Assembly: GCA_963825595.1 (NCBI GenBank)
Contig: CAWGUE010000006.1
Coordinates: forward strand, 43,798-107,797
Direction of reading: 5' to 3'
Length of the DNA: 64,000 nt
Origin: JARFQH01 sp963825595
GTDB lineage: Bacteria; Desulfobacterota; Desulfobacteria; Desulfobacterales; SG8-13
Position 1 is the first letter of the stretch, and every line of letters starts with the position of its first letter. The notes beneath the pieces were generated by a model. That model had not been told where the DNA came from and searched no databases. It saw only the letters and a program-made list of their open reading frames with translations. This document shows positions 16,858 to 26,151 of this stretch, one piece after another. Position numbers and translations under genes: made by a program.

Positions 16858-17683
16858 TTTTAACTATCAGAACTTTTTGGCGGTTTCATCGGGTGAGCCC
16901 AGCCACTTTCGGGAGATGAGCCAGGCTGCCCGTCCGCAATCGATACATGTGTATAGACGAACCCTGAGGCTCCAAAGCAACAGGAATCAGTTTGCTGCAT
17001 ACGGTCATATTAAGGGTGACCGGGAAACGATGCGATGCGGTAAAATTTTTATATCCTACAGGGCCTCATGTTTTTTTTCAAACGGTTTTAAACCGCAACA
17101 ACCCCTTTGCCGGGCCCGGTTGCCGTTTCAGGACCGACGAATGACAGGTTTGCAGTACCCGAGCGCCGCTGTGTCCCGAAAGCCTTGGAATAAACGCACG
17201 CGCCTTGGAAATATCCGGTTCCGAATCATCAGCACGCATCGGGTCTGAATTTGAGCGAGAGCCAGAGATGATTTCTCTTTTACAAAAATTGAAGAAAAAC
17301 GCAGAAAATAAGAAAAAAACAAAGATTGCTTTTTTGTGCCGGTAATGTTGAGAACCGGTGATATGCTTAAAATGCTTAAAGAAATCCTAACATTAAAATT
17401 TTACGTGTTTCAAAGGGGTTGGATACAGAATTAAATAAAATTATAATGATACCAAATAAATATAAATTGTTGATAACTGTATTCGAATAAATGCTCAAAC
17501 TCTATTCATCCGGTTTGACAGCAGGATGCAGATGTCGATATGAGGCATGTAACAATTTTTTAGGGGATGAAAAAATCTTATCTAAACCTTCCAAATCGTA
17601 ATACATCAGCGTTTTATGGAAATTATATCAGGCATTACAGAAACTTAATCACCGTATCTTTAACAAAAGCATAACAATTCCGA
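16858..17683. other. 826-bp AT-rich intergenic gap between uvrA and the dnaA-like gene
   Basis: No convincing gene. Short frames on both strands lack family similarity and ribosome sites. The half nearest the dnaA-like gene (about 17.25-17.68 kb) is strongly AT-rich, contains an exact 9-bp direct repeat (17363-17380) and many A/T runs. I looked for TTATCCACA-type DnaA boxes and saw no clear copy, so an origin cannot be claimed. It must hold the divergent promoters of uvrA and the dnaA-like gene. Confidence 0.6.
17363..17380. repeat. Abutting 9-bp direct repeat upstream of the dnaA-like gene
   Basis: ATGCTTAAA occurs twice without a gap. Such tandem sites can be iteron-like binding sites for an initiator or regulator; two copies alone are weak evidence. 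Confidence 0.6.
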
Positions 17684-19036
17684 GTGTCACGCCCTATGGA
17701 AGCTGTCTGGAGTTCTGTGAAAACTGCAATCAAGGCCAAGATTCCTTGTCACAGTTTTCGAATGTGGATTGAGCCGATAAAATGCTATCAGGATGATGAA
17801 GGGGAACTGGTGTTGTCCTGCCCCAATGTATTCTCCAAGAAGAGGGTTCAGACGCATTATGGTATCTACATATCAGATGCGTTTCATGAAATTGTGGGTA
17901 AGGCCTGTGAGGTGAAATTCCTGGTTGCGAACGGTAACGGTGAAAAGGCCCCGCAACTCGAGATAAGCCGCCAGCTTTCATTGCCGAATGTCGTTGTCCG
18001 GCCCCATAACGGACGCTTGCTTCGGAAGGAATTCACGTTCGATCATTATGTTGTTGGAGGGAACAACGACTTCGCTTATTCGGCCGCACTGTCTCTGGCA
18101 TCCCGTAAAAGCTCGCTGCAGAATTCTCTTTTTCTTCTTTCCGGTACCGGCATGGGAAAGAGCCATCTCACCCAGGCCATCGGCCATCATATTCTCGCTC
18201 AGTTTCCCGGGGAGCGCGTGTTTTACATGACAGCCGAGGATTTCAGTAATGAAATGGTCCAGGCGTACCGTGGCAATGTTATCGAGGGGTTTAAGAGCAA
18301 GTACCGAAACGAATGCGACGTTCTCTTAATAGAAGATGTCCACCACTTGAGCGGCAAAGAACGCACCCAGGTCGAGCTGTCTTTGACCCTCGATTCACTT
18401 TTTGAGGCCGACAAGAAAATAATCTTTTCGAGTTGCTCCCGTCCGGCCGAAATCCCCAAACTGAATGACAAGTTGCGCTCGTGTCTATCATCGAGCTTAA
18501 TCTCTTCCATCGATGCGCCGAACTTCAGGACCAGAGTCCGCATCCTGCAACGCAAGGCTGCCATGAAAGGTATTCAGGTCCCGGAGAAGGTGATTCAATA
18601 TCTGGCCTCAGAACTGACTGATGATGTCCGGCAACTGGAAAGCGGCCTGGTTGGAGTGAACGCAAAGGCCTCCTTACTGGGTTGCCCTATCGATATCCCG
18701 CTGGCCGAGAGTGTCGTTAAAAACATCGTTCGGCAGCGTGACACGATCACCATCGATATCATCAAGCGACTGGTCTGCAAATATTTCGAGATATCGATTT
18801 CCGAGATTGTCTCCCGATCCCGCAAGCAGAATCTGGTAAGGCCGCGGCAAATTGCCATGTATCTGGCCCGGCACTACACCGATTCGCCCCTTCAGACAAT
18901 CGGCCGGAGCTTCAACCGATATCATGCCACCGTTTTACACGCCATTAACAGCATTGAACAGGGAATGAAGAAAAATGCCGCCGTTCGAAAACAGATCGAC
19001 TTCTTTCGCCAGAAGCTCCAATCGGGTAAATTCTAG
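17684..19036 (+). CDS. Atypical DnaA-family protein
   Basis: 450-residue protein with the whole DnaA layout: domain I (FRMWIEPIKCY), AAA+ domain III and helix-turn-helix domain IV. Several key positions differ from canonical DnaA. Walker A is GTGMGKSH (Ser for Thr), Walker B is LLIEDVHHL (usually LIDDIQFL), and the arginine-finger segment reads LRSCLSSSL where LRSRFxxGL is expected, leaving Cys267 in place of Arg. Sensor II (VRQLES) is kept. The DNA-binding signature is IGRSFNRYHATVLHA instead of IGxxFGGRDHTTVxHA, one residue shorter. Start GTG 17684; ATG 17696 is equally possible. It may bind a different sequence or form altered oligomers; the main dnaA is probably elsewhere. Confidence 0.9.
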   Translation: MSRPMEAVWSSVKTAIKAKIPCHSFRMWIEPIKCYQDDEGELVLSCPNVFSKKRVQTHYGIYISDAFHEIVGKACEVKFLVANGNGEKAPQLEISRQLSLPNVVVRPHNGRLLRKEFTFDHYVVGGNNDFAYSAALSLASRKSSLQNSLFLLSGTGMGKSHLTQAIGHHILAQFPGERVFYMTAEDFSNEMVQAYRGNVIEGFKSKYRNECDVLLIEDVHHLSGKERTQVELSLTLDSLFEADKKIIFSSCSRPAEIPKLNDKLRSCLSSSLISSIDAPNFRTRVRILQRKAAMKGIQVPEKVIQYLASELTDDVRQLESGLVGVNAKASLLGCPIDIPLAESVVKNIVRQRDTITIDIIKRLVCKYFEISISEIVSRSRKQNLVRPRQIAMYLARHYTDSPLQTIGRSFNRYHATVLHAINSIEQGMKKNAAVRKQIDFFRQKLQSGKF

Positions 19037-19044
19037 CTGGTCGG

Positions 19045-19064
19045 CGACGGCCTTCAGGCCGTCG
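19045..19064 (+). terminator. Hairpin after the dnaA-like gene
   Basis: CGACGGCC and GGCCGTCG pair perfectly around TTCA, nine bases after the stop codon. No T-tract follows, so it is a candidate for factor-dependent termination or 3'-end protection rather than a standard terminator. Confidence 0.5.
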
Positions 19065-19303
19065 GGAGCGGCTGGCAAAATCTTCGCCGTCATCGGGGAC
19101 CGGCTTGGGCGCTTATCACCGGTGCGATACATTCTAAATGTTATCTTCAAGGACCTTGCACATTTTTAACGCTGCTGAAAAAGATTCAAGATTTCTTTGG
19201 AATACCATCGATTTCGCCCGTCTTGTCGATGCGAAGCCCAGATTCCTCTGTTAAGAAAATACACGCAGCGGCTCCCCATCCCGTCTCCTATCCGATGAAT
19301 GAT

Positions 19304-20095
19304 TCACCGGTCTGCTCTTGGCTGTTTCAGTAGTTTCAGCAATTCAGCATGGATCCGGCCGTTGGTGGCCAAAATTTCGCAGCTTGCGAGGGTATGGGGT
19401 CGATCGGAAAAATCGGTCACATGCGCCCCGGCCTCACGGGCAATCAGTACACCGGCCGCGGTATCCCAGGGTTTCAGGTATTCTTCCCAAAATCCTTCAA
19501 ATCGACCACAGGCAACATAGCACAAATCGAGAGCGGCGGACCCCAACCGTCGAATACCCTGGGCTGCGTTCAGGCAACGCTTGAAACGGGTGACGATCGG
19601 CTCCAGATTTTCCCTGATGTTATAGGGGAAACCGGTGACAAGAAGACTGTCGGATACGGCGGCGACAGGCGAGACCCGGATCGGGTGGTGGTTACAGGCC
19701 GCACCGCCTCCGGCTGCGGCGGAGAACAGTTCGCCGGTTACCGGATTGAGCACGACGCCGACCAAAACTTTTCCGTCTACGGCAAAAGCGATTGAAACCG
19801 CGTACCAGCCGATTTGGTGGGCAAAGTTGGTGGTCCCATCCAGAGGGTCTACAATCCATACGAGCGACGCATCACGGGTGTCCTGGCCGCTTTCTTCAGC
19901 CAAAATGCTGTGATCCGGAAACGCCGAGCGTATGACCTGCAATATGCACTCTTCGGATAATGTGTCGGCCTCGGTTACCAGGTCGATGGCGCCTTTTTTT
20001 CGGGCTTGGGAGATATGGCCGAATTTGGACCGCAGCACATCAGCCGCTTGATATGCAGCCGCAATGCCGACTCTCGTGACTTTTTCTAAATCCAT
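19304..20095 (-). CDS. suhB: Inositol-monophosphatase-family phosphatase
   Basis: 263-residue Mg2+-dependent phosphatase of the IMPase/SuhB family. Motifs visible: ILAEESGQD (metal-binding Glu), WIVDPLDGTTNFAH (catalytic Asp residues) and LKPWDTAAGVLIAREAG near the C-terminus. SuhB homologues act on inositol-1-phosphate and, in E. coli, join antitermination complexes; the cellular role here is unknown. An AAGGA site lies nine bases upstream. hflX lies upstream on the same strand, 78 bases away. Confidence 0.9.
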   Translation of the reverse strand: MDLEKVTRVGIAAAYQAADVLRSKFGHISQARKKGAIDLVTEADTLSEECILQVIRSAFPDHSILAEESGQDTRDASLVWIVDPLDGTTNFAHQIGWYAVSIAFAVDGKVLVGVVLNPVTGELFSAAAGGGAACNHHPIRVSPVAAVSDSLLVTGFPYNIRENLEPIVTRFKRCLNAAQGIRRLGSAALDLCYVACGRFEGFWEEYLKPWDTAAGVLIAREAGAHVTDFSDRPHTLASCEILATNGRIHAELLKLLKQPRADR

Positions 20096-20172
20096 TCAAC
20101 ACTTTCCTTGCGATTGCGTTTCCCGTCGCCTGCCCGAATATTCCGTAAGTATTTATTTAAAGCTGAAGCGGG

Positions 20173-21807
20173 TTACTTCCCGGACGACCAAACGAAATGT
20201 TTCTGCATCTGGGCGACCAGGGGCACTAATGACTTTTCCTTTTTAGCAGAAATCGGGATACCATCGAGTCTTTTGGCCAGATGCCGCACCAAATCCGGCG
20301 CAACCAGATCCTGCTTGTTCAGCACCCGGATTATTTGAAGCTTCTGGAGCTTCAGATCCCCCAGGATTTTTTCCACCGACCGGATCTGGTCCTTATGGCG
20401 GGGATTGCTGATATCGATGACGTGCAGGAGCAGATCGGCGCTTTCTAATTCTTCCAGGGTGGCCCTGAAAGCGACAACGAGATCCTGGGGAAGATCTCTG
20501 ATAAAACCAACCGTATCCGTGATGATGACCTCGATGTCCCTCGGGAACCGTAAACGCCGGCTCGACGGATCAAGGGTCGCGAACAGGCGATTTTCGACGA
20601 GTTCGCGGCTGTTTGTCAGGGTATTGAGAAGCGTCGATTTACCGGCATTGGTGTAGCCGACAATGGAGATGATCGGAAGCTGTTTTTTGCTGCGCTTTGC
20701 CCTCTGCTGCTTGCGTTGACGGCGAACGAGAACCAGTGCTTTTTCCAGCTGGGCAATCCGATCGCGTACACGCCGCCGGTTGATCTCGAGTTTGGTTTCA
20801 CCGGGGCCGCGACCCCCTATTCCACCGGTCAGACGCGACATAGCCGTGTTCTTGACAACCAACCGCGGCAACAGGTATTTGAGCTGAGCCAACTCGACCT
20901 GCAGTTTGCCTTCCTTTGAATGCGCGCGCTGGGCAAAAATGTCCAGGATAAGCATGGTCCGATCGATGACCTTGATATCAACCTGATCTGTAATGGCTCT
21001 GATTTGTGAGGGGTTGAGTTCCTGATCGAAGATAATCATCGAGGCGGCGCGGTTTAGAGCGGTGAGGATAAATTCCTCCAACTTGCCCCGTCCCATCAAA
21101 AACCGGGAATCGACATTTTTGCGCTGCTGCAGGACTGTTTCGACCACCTCTATATCGCTGGACGCCGCCAATTCCTTGAGTTCAGCCAACCCATCCCGCG
21201 CCCGCCCGGCCGGTTTGCTGGTAACGGAGATCAGCAGCGCCCGCTCTTTTCCTTTTGCAGCCTTGTGAAGCGACCGGGCCTGGGCGAGTTCGTTCTCGAG
21301 GGCCCGGATGAGATCCAGGCATCCGATATTCAAGGCATTGGCTTTCAACGGCGGTAGAAGTTGATAGGGTTCTTTGCCGGTGGCTCCGGGAAGGATATGG
21401 GACAGGTAGATTTGGGGGATATGGCCGTCGGTGTCTGCACTGATGGCTCCCATAATGTCGAGCCGTAACATGGCCAAATCGGTCAGGTCGTCTCTGGTCA
21501 GCGCTTCGCCTTTCAGGTGGGTGTGCAGGCACCGTAACCCGCGCAGGCGTCCCGGTGCCACACGATATGAACTGATGTCCGGTATGAGTATTTTCTGGTG
21601 ATCGCCCACGATGACCCAGCTGACCCTTCCGCTGCGATCGATGAGCAGGCCCACCTGGCGGTGAATTTCATGGGACAGGCCGCTGATGTCACGGGCAAGT
21701 TCAAAACTGATCACATGATCGGGCGGAACACGGCGGCGATAAAGTTTTTCGAGTCTGCGAGTCTGGTTGGCTTTGAGGCCACCGGTATTTCCGTAAAGCT
21801 TTTTCAT
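20173..21807 (-). CDS. hflX: GTPase HflX
   Basis: 544-residue ribosome-associated GTPase of the OBG-HflX class. The C-terminal G domain has GYTNAGKSTLLNTL (G1), DTVGFIRDLP (G3) and NKQDL (G4). The middle HflX domain has GRGKLEEF, IFDQELNPSQIRAI and GGIGGRGPGETKLE. It is longer than E. coli HflX because of an extra ~120-residue N-terminal region (GNTGGLKANQTRRLEKLYRR), which is a common long form outside enterics. HflX splits stalled ribosomes under stress. Confidence 0.93.
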   Translation of the reverse strand: MKKLYGNTGGLKANQTRRLEKLYRRRVPPDHVISFELARDISGLSHEIHRQVGLLIDRSGRVSWVIVGDHQKILIPDISSYRVAPGRLRGLRCLHTHLKGEALTRDDLTDLAMLRLDIMGAISADTDGHIPQIYLSHILPGATGKEPYQLLPPLKANALNIGCLDLIRALENELAQARSLHKAAKGKERALLISVTSKPAGRARDGLAELKELAASSDIEVVETVLQQRKNVDSRFLMGRGKLEEFILTALNRAASMIIFDQELNPSQIRAITDQVDIKVIDRTMLILDIFAQRAHSKEGKLQVELAQLKYLLPRLVVKNTAMSRLTGGIGGRGPGETKLEINRRRVRDRIAQLEKALVLVRRQRKQQRAKRSKKQLPIISIVGYTNAGKSTLLNTLTNSRELVENRLFATLDPSSRRLRFPRDIEVIITDTVGFIRDLPQDLVVAFRATLEELESADLLLHVIDISNPRHKDQIRSVEKILGDLKLQKLQIIRVLNKQDLVAPDLVRHLAKRLDGIPISAKKEKSLVPLVAQMQKHFVWSSGK

Positions 21808-22018
21808 TGAGGTCTTACTGTTTCGCGCTTTCTAAAGTTGCAGCATTAGATGGTCCTATTTGAACGTAATTCTAAACCCGGTTGCGGTCAAGCGCCGCCA
21901 TGCGACCAATCGGCCCTCTGGGAGCGCTTTGCACCTGATCGGAACGAATTAAGAAATTCTCGACGAGCCACTACTTTTTGACAGCTTGCCGAAATCGGGG
22001 CGTTGCTACCTTTGAGAT

Positions 22019-23407
22019 TTATTGGGCCGGATACGGCTCGAGCATGTCTTCATTGGCCGGACTTTCAAAACGGGTGTAAGCGTTCAGGAATACGAGGGGA
22101 ATCGTGCCGATAGGGCCGTTGCGTTGTTTGGAGATAATGATCTCGGCCTTGCCCTTGTTGGGATTGTTCTCATCCTTGTTGTACACCTCATCCCGGTAGA
22201 TAAATGCAACAACATCGGCGTCCTGCTCCAGTGCGCCCGATTCCCGCAGGTCGGAGAGCTGCGGTCGTTTATCGCTGCGCTGTTCGAGCATCCGATTGAG
22301 CTGGGAAAGGGCGACGACCGGGATATTGAGCTCTTTGGCCAGGGCCTTCAGTCCTCGGGAAATTTCAGAGATTTCCAGTTCGCGGCGTTCTGCGGATTGC
22401 CGACCCTGCATCAGCTGAATATAATCGATAATGATCAGACCGACATTTTTATCCAACTTAAGCCGGCGTGCTTTGGCGCGAATTTCCATAGCCGTCAGCA
22501 CGGGTGAGTCGTCTATGAAAATCGGTGTGTTCGATAGGCTGCTGGCCGCCTCGGTAATCCTCAACCAGTCCTCCTGGCTGATGAATCCGCTTCTCAGGCG
22601 GGTGGAATCAATCCGTGCTTCACTGCTGAGCATCCGCATGGATAATTGTTCCTTGGACATTTCAAGCGAGAACAGGGCGACCGGAACACCGGCATCCATG
22701 GCGGCATTGCGAGCGATGTTGAGGGCAAAAGCGGTTTTGCCCATTCCAGGGCGGGCGGCCAGAATGATAAGGTCGGAATTCTGCAGACCGGAAGTTTTGT
22801 GATCGAAAAGCGAGAATCCTGTGGATACACCGGTTATCAGAGATTTGTTTCCCTGACGTTCTTCCAATCGATCGATGTTGTCTTCGATCATCTTGCTGAG
22901 AGGATGAAAGGACTGATGGGCTTTGTTTTCCGATATTTCGAAGATCGACGCTTCGGCAAAGTCGATGACACCATCTACTTCCCCACGGTCTTCGAAACAG
23001 CGGCGGGTGATGTCGCTGGCCTTTTGAATGAGTTGCCTCAGTTTGGCCTTGTCGTGCACGATTTTAGCGTAGTACTGGGCGTTGACAGCCAGTGGAACGC
23101 TGTCCAGCAAACGGGCCAAATAAGCGGCGCCGCCGATACTCTCGAATTGGCCGAGCTGCTTAAGGTGGTTGGAGAGGGTCACCAAGTCGATCGGTTCGTT
23201 ACGACTGAACAGATCGGTGATTGCGCCGAAGATTTTCTGATGGGCTGTTTTGTAGAAATCATCTGCGGACAGGATGTCCAAAACATCCAGCAGGGTGCGG
23301 TTGTCCACGAGGATAGCACTGATGAGCGACTCCTCCGCATCAATGCTTTGGGGAGGTAAATGGACGAGTGAAGGGTCGGTCGGGCTGCTCTTTGGTCGGT
23401 CAGACAT
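22019..23407 (-). CDS. dnaB: Replicative DNA helicase DnaB
   Basis: 462-residue hexameric helicase. The N-terminal domain starts with PPQSIDAEESLISAIL; the RecA-like domain has AARPGMGKTAFALNI (Walker A), IIIDYIQLM (Walker B) and SQLNRMLEQR. The ATG at 23407 is chosen over 23416 because an AGGA site lies nine bases before it but abuts the other. It ends the rpsF-rpsR-DUF2232-rplI-dnaB gene string, the classic arrangement in deltaproteobacteria and Firmicutes. Confidence 0.95.
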   Translation of the reverse strand: MSDRPKSSPTDPSLVHLPPQSIDAEESLISAILVDNRTLLDVLDILSADDFYKTAHQKIFGAITDLFSRNEPIDLVTLSNHLKQLGQFESIGGAAYLARLLDSVPLAVNAQYYAKIVHDKAKLRQLIQKASDITRRCFEDRGEVDGVIDFAEASIFEISENKAHQSFHPLSKMIEDNIDRLEERQGNKSLITGVSTGFSLFDHKTSGLQNSDLIILAARPGMGKTAFALNIARNAAMDAGVPVALFSLEMSKEQLSMRMLSSEARIDSTRLRSGFISQEDWLRITEAASSLSNTPIFIDDSPVLTAMEIRAKARRLKLDKNVGLIIIDYIQLMQGRQSAERRELEISEISRGLKALAKELNIPVVALSQLNRMLEQRSDKRPQLSDLRESGALEQDADVVAFIYRDEVYNKDENNPNKGKAEIIISKQRNGPIGTIPLVFLNAYTRFESPANEDMLEPYPAQ

Positions 23408-23570
23408 GAGCTGCATTCCTGCTGTCCGAAGTTTGGATTCGGTGCGATGGGCAAGATGTCGGCTTGGTGATGAAAAAGCGATGGCCCCAAAACAAACGTC
23501 GGGTGTCTTGGTAGATGCCGGACACGATGACGCCGGACCGCTTTAAACCGTCGGACAGTGGCGATTTGTG

Positions 23571-24017
23571 TTAGGCCTCCGGTATGACTTCCACCGTGAT
23601 TTCCGGTTCGACGTCCTTGTATACCCGGATGGGTATTTTGTGCGAACCGATCTGCTTGATCGGTTCGGTCAGCAAAACCATCCTTTTTTCGACCGTAATG
23701 TCCAGCTTGGCCAGAGCGTCCATGATGTCGCGGATGTTGATCGAGCCATAAAGTCGGTCTTCCTCACTGACCTTGGCTTCAATCGTGCATGAGACGCCCT
23801 GCAGCTTCTCGGCCAATTCTTCGGCAATCTTCTTTTCCTTTGCAATCTGCAGATCGAATTTTACTTTTACCTGGGCGAGCATTTTGCGGTTCTGTGGTGT
23901 GGCGAGAACGGCTTTTTTCTGGGGGAGCAAGTAATTGCGGGCGTAACCCTTGGCCACCTCGACTTCAGAGCCGATGATGCCGAGCGAATCAATGGTTTCT
24001 GTCAGTAGAATTTTCAT
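23571..24017 (-). CDS. rplI: 50S ribosomal protein L9
   Basis: 148-residue L9. The N-terminal domain reads MKILLTETIDSLGIIGSEVEVAKGYARN in order, with the Gly-rich rRNA-binding segment and NYLLPQKKAVLAT. A helical linker follows, then the C-terminal domain ending VTVEVIPEA. The start at 24017 has GGAGG seven bases upstream; a longer frame to 24083 is not family-like. Located between the DUF2232 membrane gene and dnaB. Confidence 0.96.
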   Translation of the reverse strand: MKILLTETIDSLGIIGSEVEVAKGYARNYLLPQKKAVLATPQNRKMLAQVKVKFDLQIAKEKKIAEELAEKLQGVSCTIEAKVSEEDRLYGSINIRDIMDALAKLDITVEKRMVLLTEPIKQIGSHKIPIRVYKDVEPEITVEVIPEA

Positions 24018-24091
24018 TTTCGACCTCCAGTAGCGATCCTGGCGACGGCCTGATGGTTCGACAGGCGCGTCCGGTATTGTCATAGGTAAAA

Positions 24092-25045
24092 TTAACGGGT
24101 ATCGTCGACACCCAGTTTTCTGAAATTAAGCCACATATCGAAGAATCCCAAGGCGACGACAATCAAAAGAACGATCTGCTGCAGGGCGATAAGGCTGTAA
24201 AGAAAGAGACGCAGCACACGCGGGAACCGTTTTTTTTCAAAATAATACGAAATAATGGCGATTCCCTGAAAGAAGTAAACCGTCATCAGAATCAGCAGGC
24301 CGTTGATCCCCAAGAGCTTAATGGACCGTTCGGGGATCACCAGCATCAGGCCGCATCCAATAGCCCCCCAGACCAACGGTTCGGGAGATTTCCACAGGTT
24401 GAGCCGCCCGAACTCCGGGTAGAACAAGTTGCCGCGTTTGAGTAACGGTCGCGCCAGCAGCAGGCTGGTCCACGTTAAAAAGAGAACCGACGCGACTGCC
24501 AGGGCTGGTACGATTCGAACCAATACATACTGGATACCATCGAGAGAATCCCTGATAAGTTGAATGGTATCGGTCGGTACGCCCATCCCCTCGTAGAGTG
24601 CAATCGTCGCTTCGAGATTTTTTCTCACATAGACCGATACCAAAGTATCGATGCCGGTGGACGTTGAAACGCTGTGGAGAAAAAGAACGACCAATCCTGC
24701 GGATAATGCCACCGCACAGGTAAACACCACCGTCTTTTCAATCGCCAGATTCTGGCCGAACATTTCGCACAGGACATAACCAATGAGAACCAGCTCGAAA
24801 AAATAGAGCAGATCGATGGAAATGCCGCCGAACATTGGAATCAGGGTCAGCAATGCGACCGCCGGTACCAGCAAACCGACCTTCCGGCCGAGTTTGGCTC
24901 GGTAATAGATGGTCGGCAGCGGGATTCCCACTGTGCAGAAAAAACCGAGTATCGGTGATTGAAGCGTTACGACAAACAGCAGAGTGGTGATGCCGATGCC
25001 GATCGCGATATCTTTAAGTGTATCAGCGTTGCCAATGAACGGCAC
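24092..25045 (-). CDS. DUF2232 (YybS-like) membrane protein
   Basis: 317-residue polytopic membrane protein with about eight hydrophobic segments, for example IGITTLLFVVTLQSPILGFF, LLYFFELVLIGYVL, VFTCAVALSAGLVVLFL and LFLYSLIALQQIVLLIVVAL (each read from the translation). Its place between rpsR and rplI is the characteristic context of DUF2232/YybS proteins, whose function is unknown. A cytosolic or periplasmic domain containing GIDTLVSVYVRKNLEATI lies in the middle. Confidence 0.85.
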   Translation of the reverse strand: MPFIGNADTLKDIAIGIGITTLLFVVTLQSPILGFFCTVGIPLPTIYYRAKLGRKVGLLVPAVALLTLIPMFGGISIDLLYFFELVLIGYVLCEMFGQNLAIEKTVVFTCAVALSAGLVVLFLHSVSTSTGIDTLVSVYVRKNLEATIALYEGMGVPTDTIQLIRDSLDGIQYVLVRIVPALAVASVLFLTWTSLLLARPLLKRGNLFYPEFGRLNLWKSPEPLVWGAIGCGLMLVIPERSIKLLGINGLLILMTVYFFQGIAIISYYFEKKRFPRVLRLFLYSLIALQQIVLLIVVALGFFDMWLNFRKLGVDDTR

Positions 25046-25091
25046 GGTCCTCTTCTCCGGTGCGGCATTCCGCTGAGGCCGGGGCCGCTGT

Positions 25092-25349
25092 CTAGTCCAA
25101 ACTGCCGACGTACGGCAGCAGGGCGATGGCTCGCGCTCGCTTGATCGCGTTGGTTAGCCTCCGCTGGTGTTTTGCGCAGGCCCCGGATATGCGTCGTGGA
25201 ATGATCTTTCCCCGTTCGGTGATAAAATATTTCAGAGCCTTCGACTCTTTATAATCAATCTGCAAACTGCTGTCAGCACAGAATCGGCAGACCTTGCGCC
25301 TGTGGTAAAATCTTTTTTTGCGTGCGCCGCCTCTGGGTCGGAATGCCAT
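25092..25349 (-). CDS. rpsR: 30S ribosomal protein S18
   Basis: 85-residue S18 with a basic leader (RPRGGARKKRFYHRRK), the CRFCAD pair of the zinc-binding (C+) form with a further Cys in SGACAKHQRR, and IIPRRISG. It binds next to S6 on the 30S platform. rpsF ends four bases before its start. Confidence 0.96.
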   Translation of the reverse strand: MAFRPRGGARKKRFYHRRKVCRFCADSSLQIDYKESKALKYFITERGKIIPRRISGACAKHQRRLTNAIKRARAIALLPYVGSLD

Positions 25350-25353
25350 GATC

Positions 25354-25926
25354 TTAGTCCTCCTTTTTGGGCTCGGTGTCGTTGAGTTCTGATTCGGTTG
25401 TCACCGCCTCATCGGATTCAGCTTGTTCTTCGGTCTCGGTTTCAACCGAATCGGCAGGAGGTTCATCTGCAGCGGCATCAGTTTTTTCGGATTCAGCTTG
25501 TTCCTTGGTCTGCGTTGCAACCGGATCGGCAGGAGGCTTATCTTCAGCGGCGTCAGTTTTTTCGGCCTTTTCGGCCTCGGCTTTGTTTTTCTCACTTTCG
25601 GCGCGGGCGATATCTTCCTTAATCTTTTCAACGTCCGCATTTTCATCTATCATCACCGTCAAGTATTTCATCATGCGGTCATCGATCCGACAAAAGCGTT
25701 CGATTTCATCCACAATGGCACCGGTGCCGCAGAAATCAAAGCGCGTATAATGGCCGCGAACTTTTTTCTTGATTTCGTAAGCGAGTTTGCGGTTCCCCCA
25801 ATCGTCCAGCATCACCAGGAACCCGTTTCCTTGGGCAATGGTGTCTGAGATGCGGTCGAACACGGGGGTTCGCTCCTCAGCGGAAATATCCGGGTCCAGA
25901 ATGATAATTGTCTCGTACCTTCGCAT
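25354..25926 (-). CDS. rpsF: 30S ribosomal protein S6 with a long acidic C-terminal tail
   Basis: 190-residue protein. Residues 1-100 are canonical S6 (MRRYETIIILDPDIS; GNRKLAYEIKKKVRGHYTRF). Residues about 105-190 form a low-complexity acidic, Ala/Glu/Pro-rich tail, so the protein is nearly twice the usual S6 length. The tail includes two copies of a 25-residue unit (EKTDAAEDKPPAD... and EKTDAAADEPPAD...). The start at 25926 has GGAGG upstream. Such tails are predicted to be disordered; their role is not known. Confidence 0.95.
   Translation of the reverse strand: MRRYETIIILDPDISAEERTPVFDRISDTIAQGNGFLVMLDDWGNRKLAYEIKKKVRGHYTRFDFCGTGAIVDEIERFCRIDDRMMKYLTVMIDENADVEKIKEDIARAESEKNKAEAEKAEKTDAAEDKPPADPVATQTKEQAESEKTDAAADEPPADSVETETEEQAESDEAVTTESELNDTEPKKED
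25417..25566. repeat. 75-bp tandem duplication inside rpsF
   Basis: Two direct copies, 25417-25491 and 25492-25566, with scattered mismatches. They encode the two 25-residue units of the S6 tail. The divergence between copies suggests an old duplication that is still in frame. Confidence 0.88.
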
Positions 25927-26015
25927 GGTCTTTCTCCTCCTTGTGGGTGTCAAGCCCCGGTCAATAACCGGAGCAAGGATCGATCGGCTGCGGTCTGCCG
26001 AACAAAAAGTAACCC

Positions 26016-26044
26016 AAATAACATTGTAATCAATCCAATGTCAA
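26016..26044 (-). promoter_or_regulatory. Candidate promoter of the rpsF operon
   Basis: On the minus strand TTGACA (26039-26044) is followed after 17 bases by TTATTT (or GTTATT at 16), about 90 bases before rpsF. The -35 is consensus, the -10 only fair. Confidence 0.5.
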
Positions 26045-26151
26045 GAATTTATCGGGTATTATTCCGGCATACGGAAGGTTGGTATCTGTGGTTGTAGAAA
26101 AAAATGTTGGAAAACGAAACATTTAAACGACAATCACTTTGACGGTGCAAC

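Noticed and set aside
16858..17683. Chromosomal origin (oriC) upstream of the DnaA-like gene
   Set aside because: No clear TTATNCACA boxes, no dnaN or gyrB neighbours, and the DnaA-like protein is atypical. Kept only as an AT-rich region of interest.
22022..23359. Plus-strand frames across dnaB
   Set aside because: Antisense shadows of an intact helicase gene.
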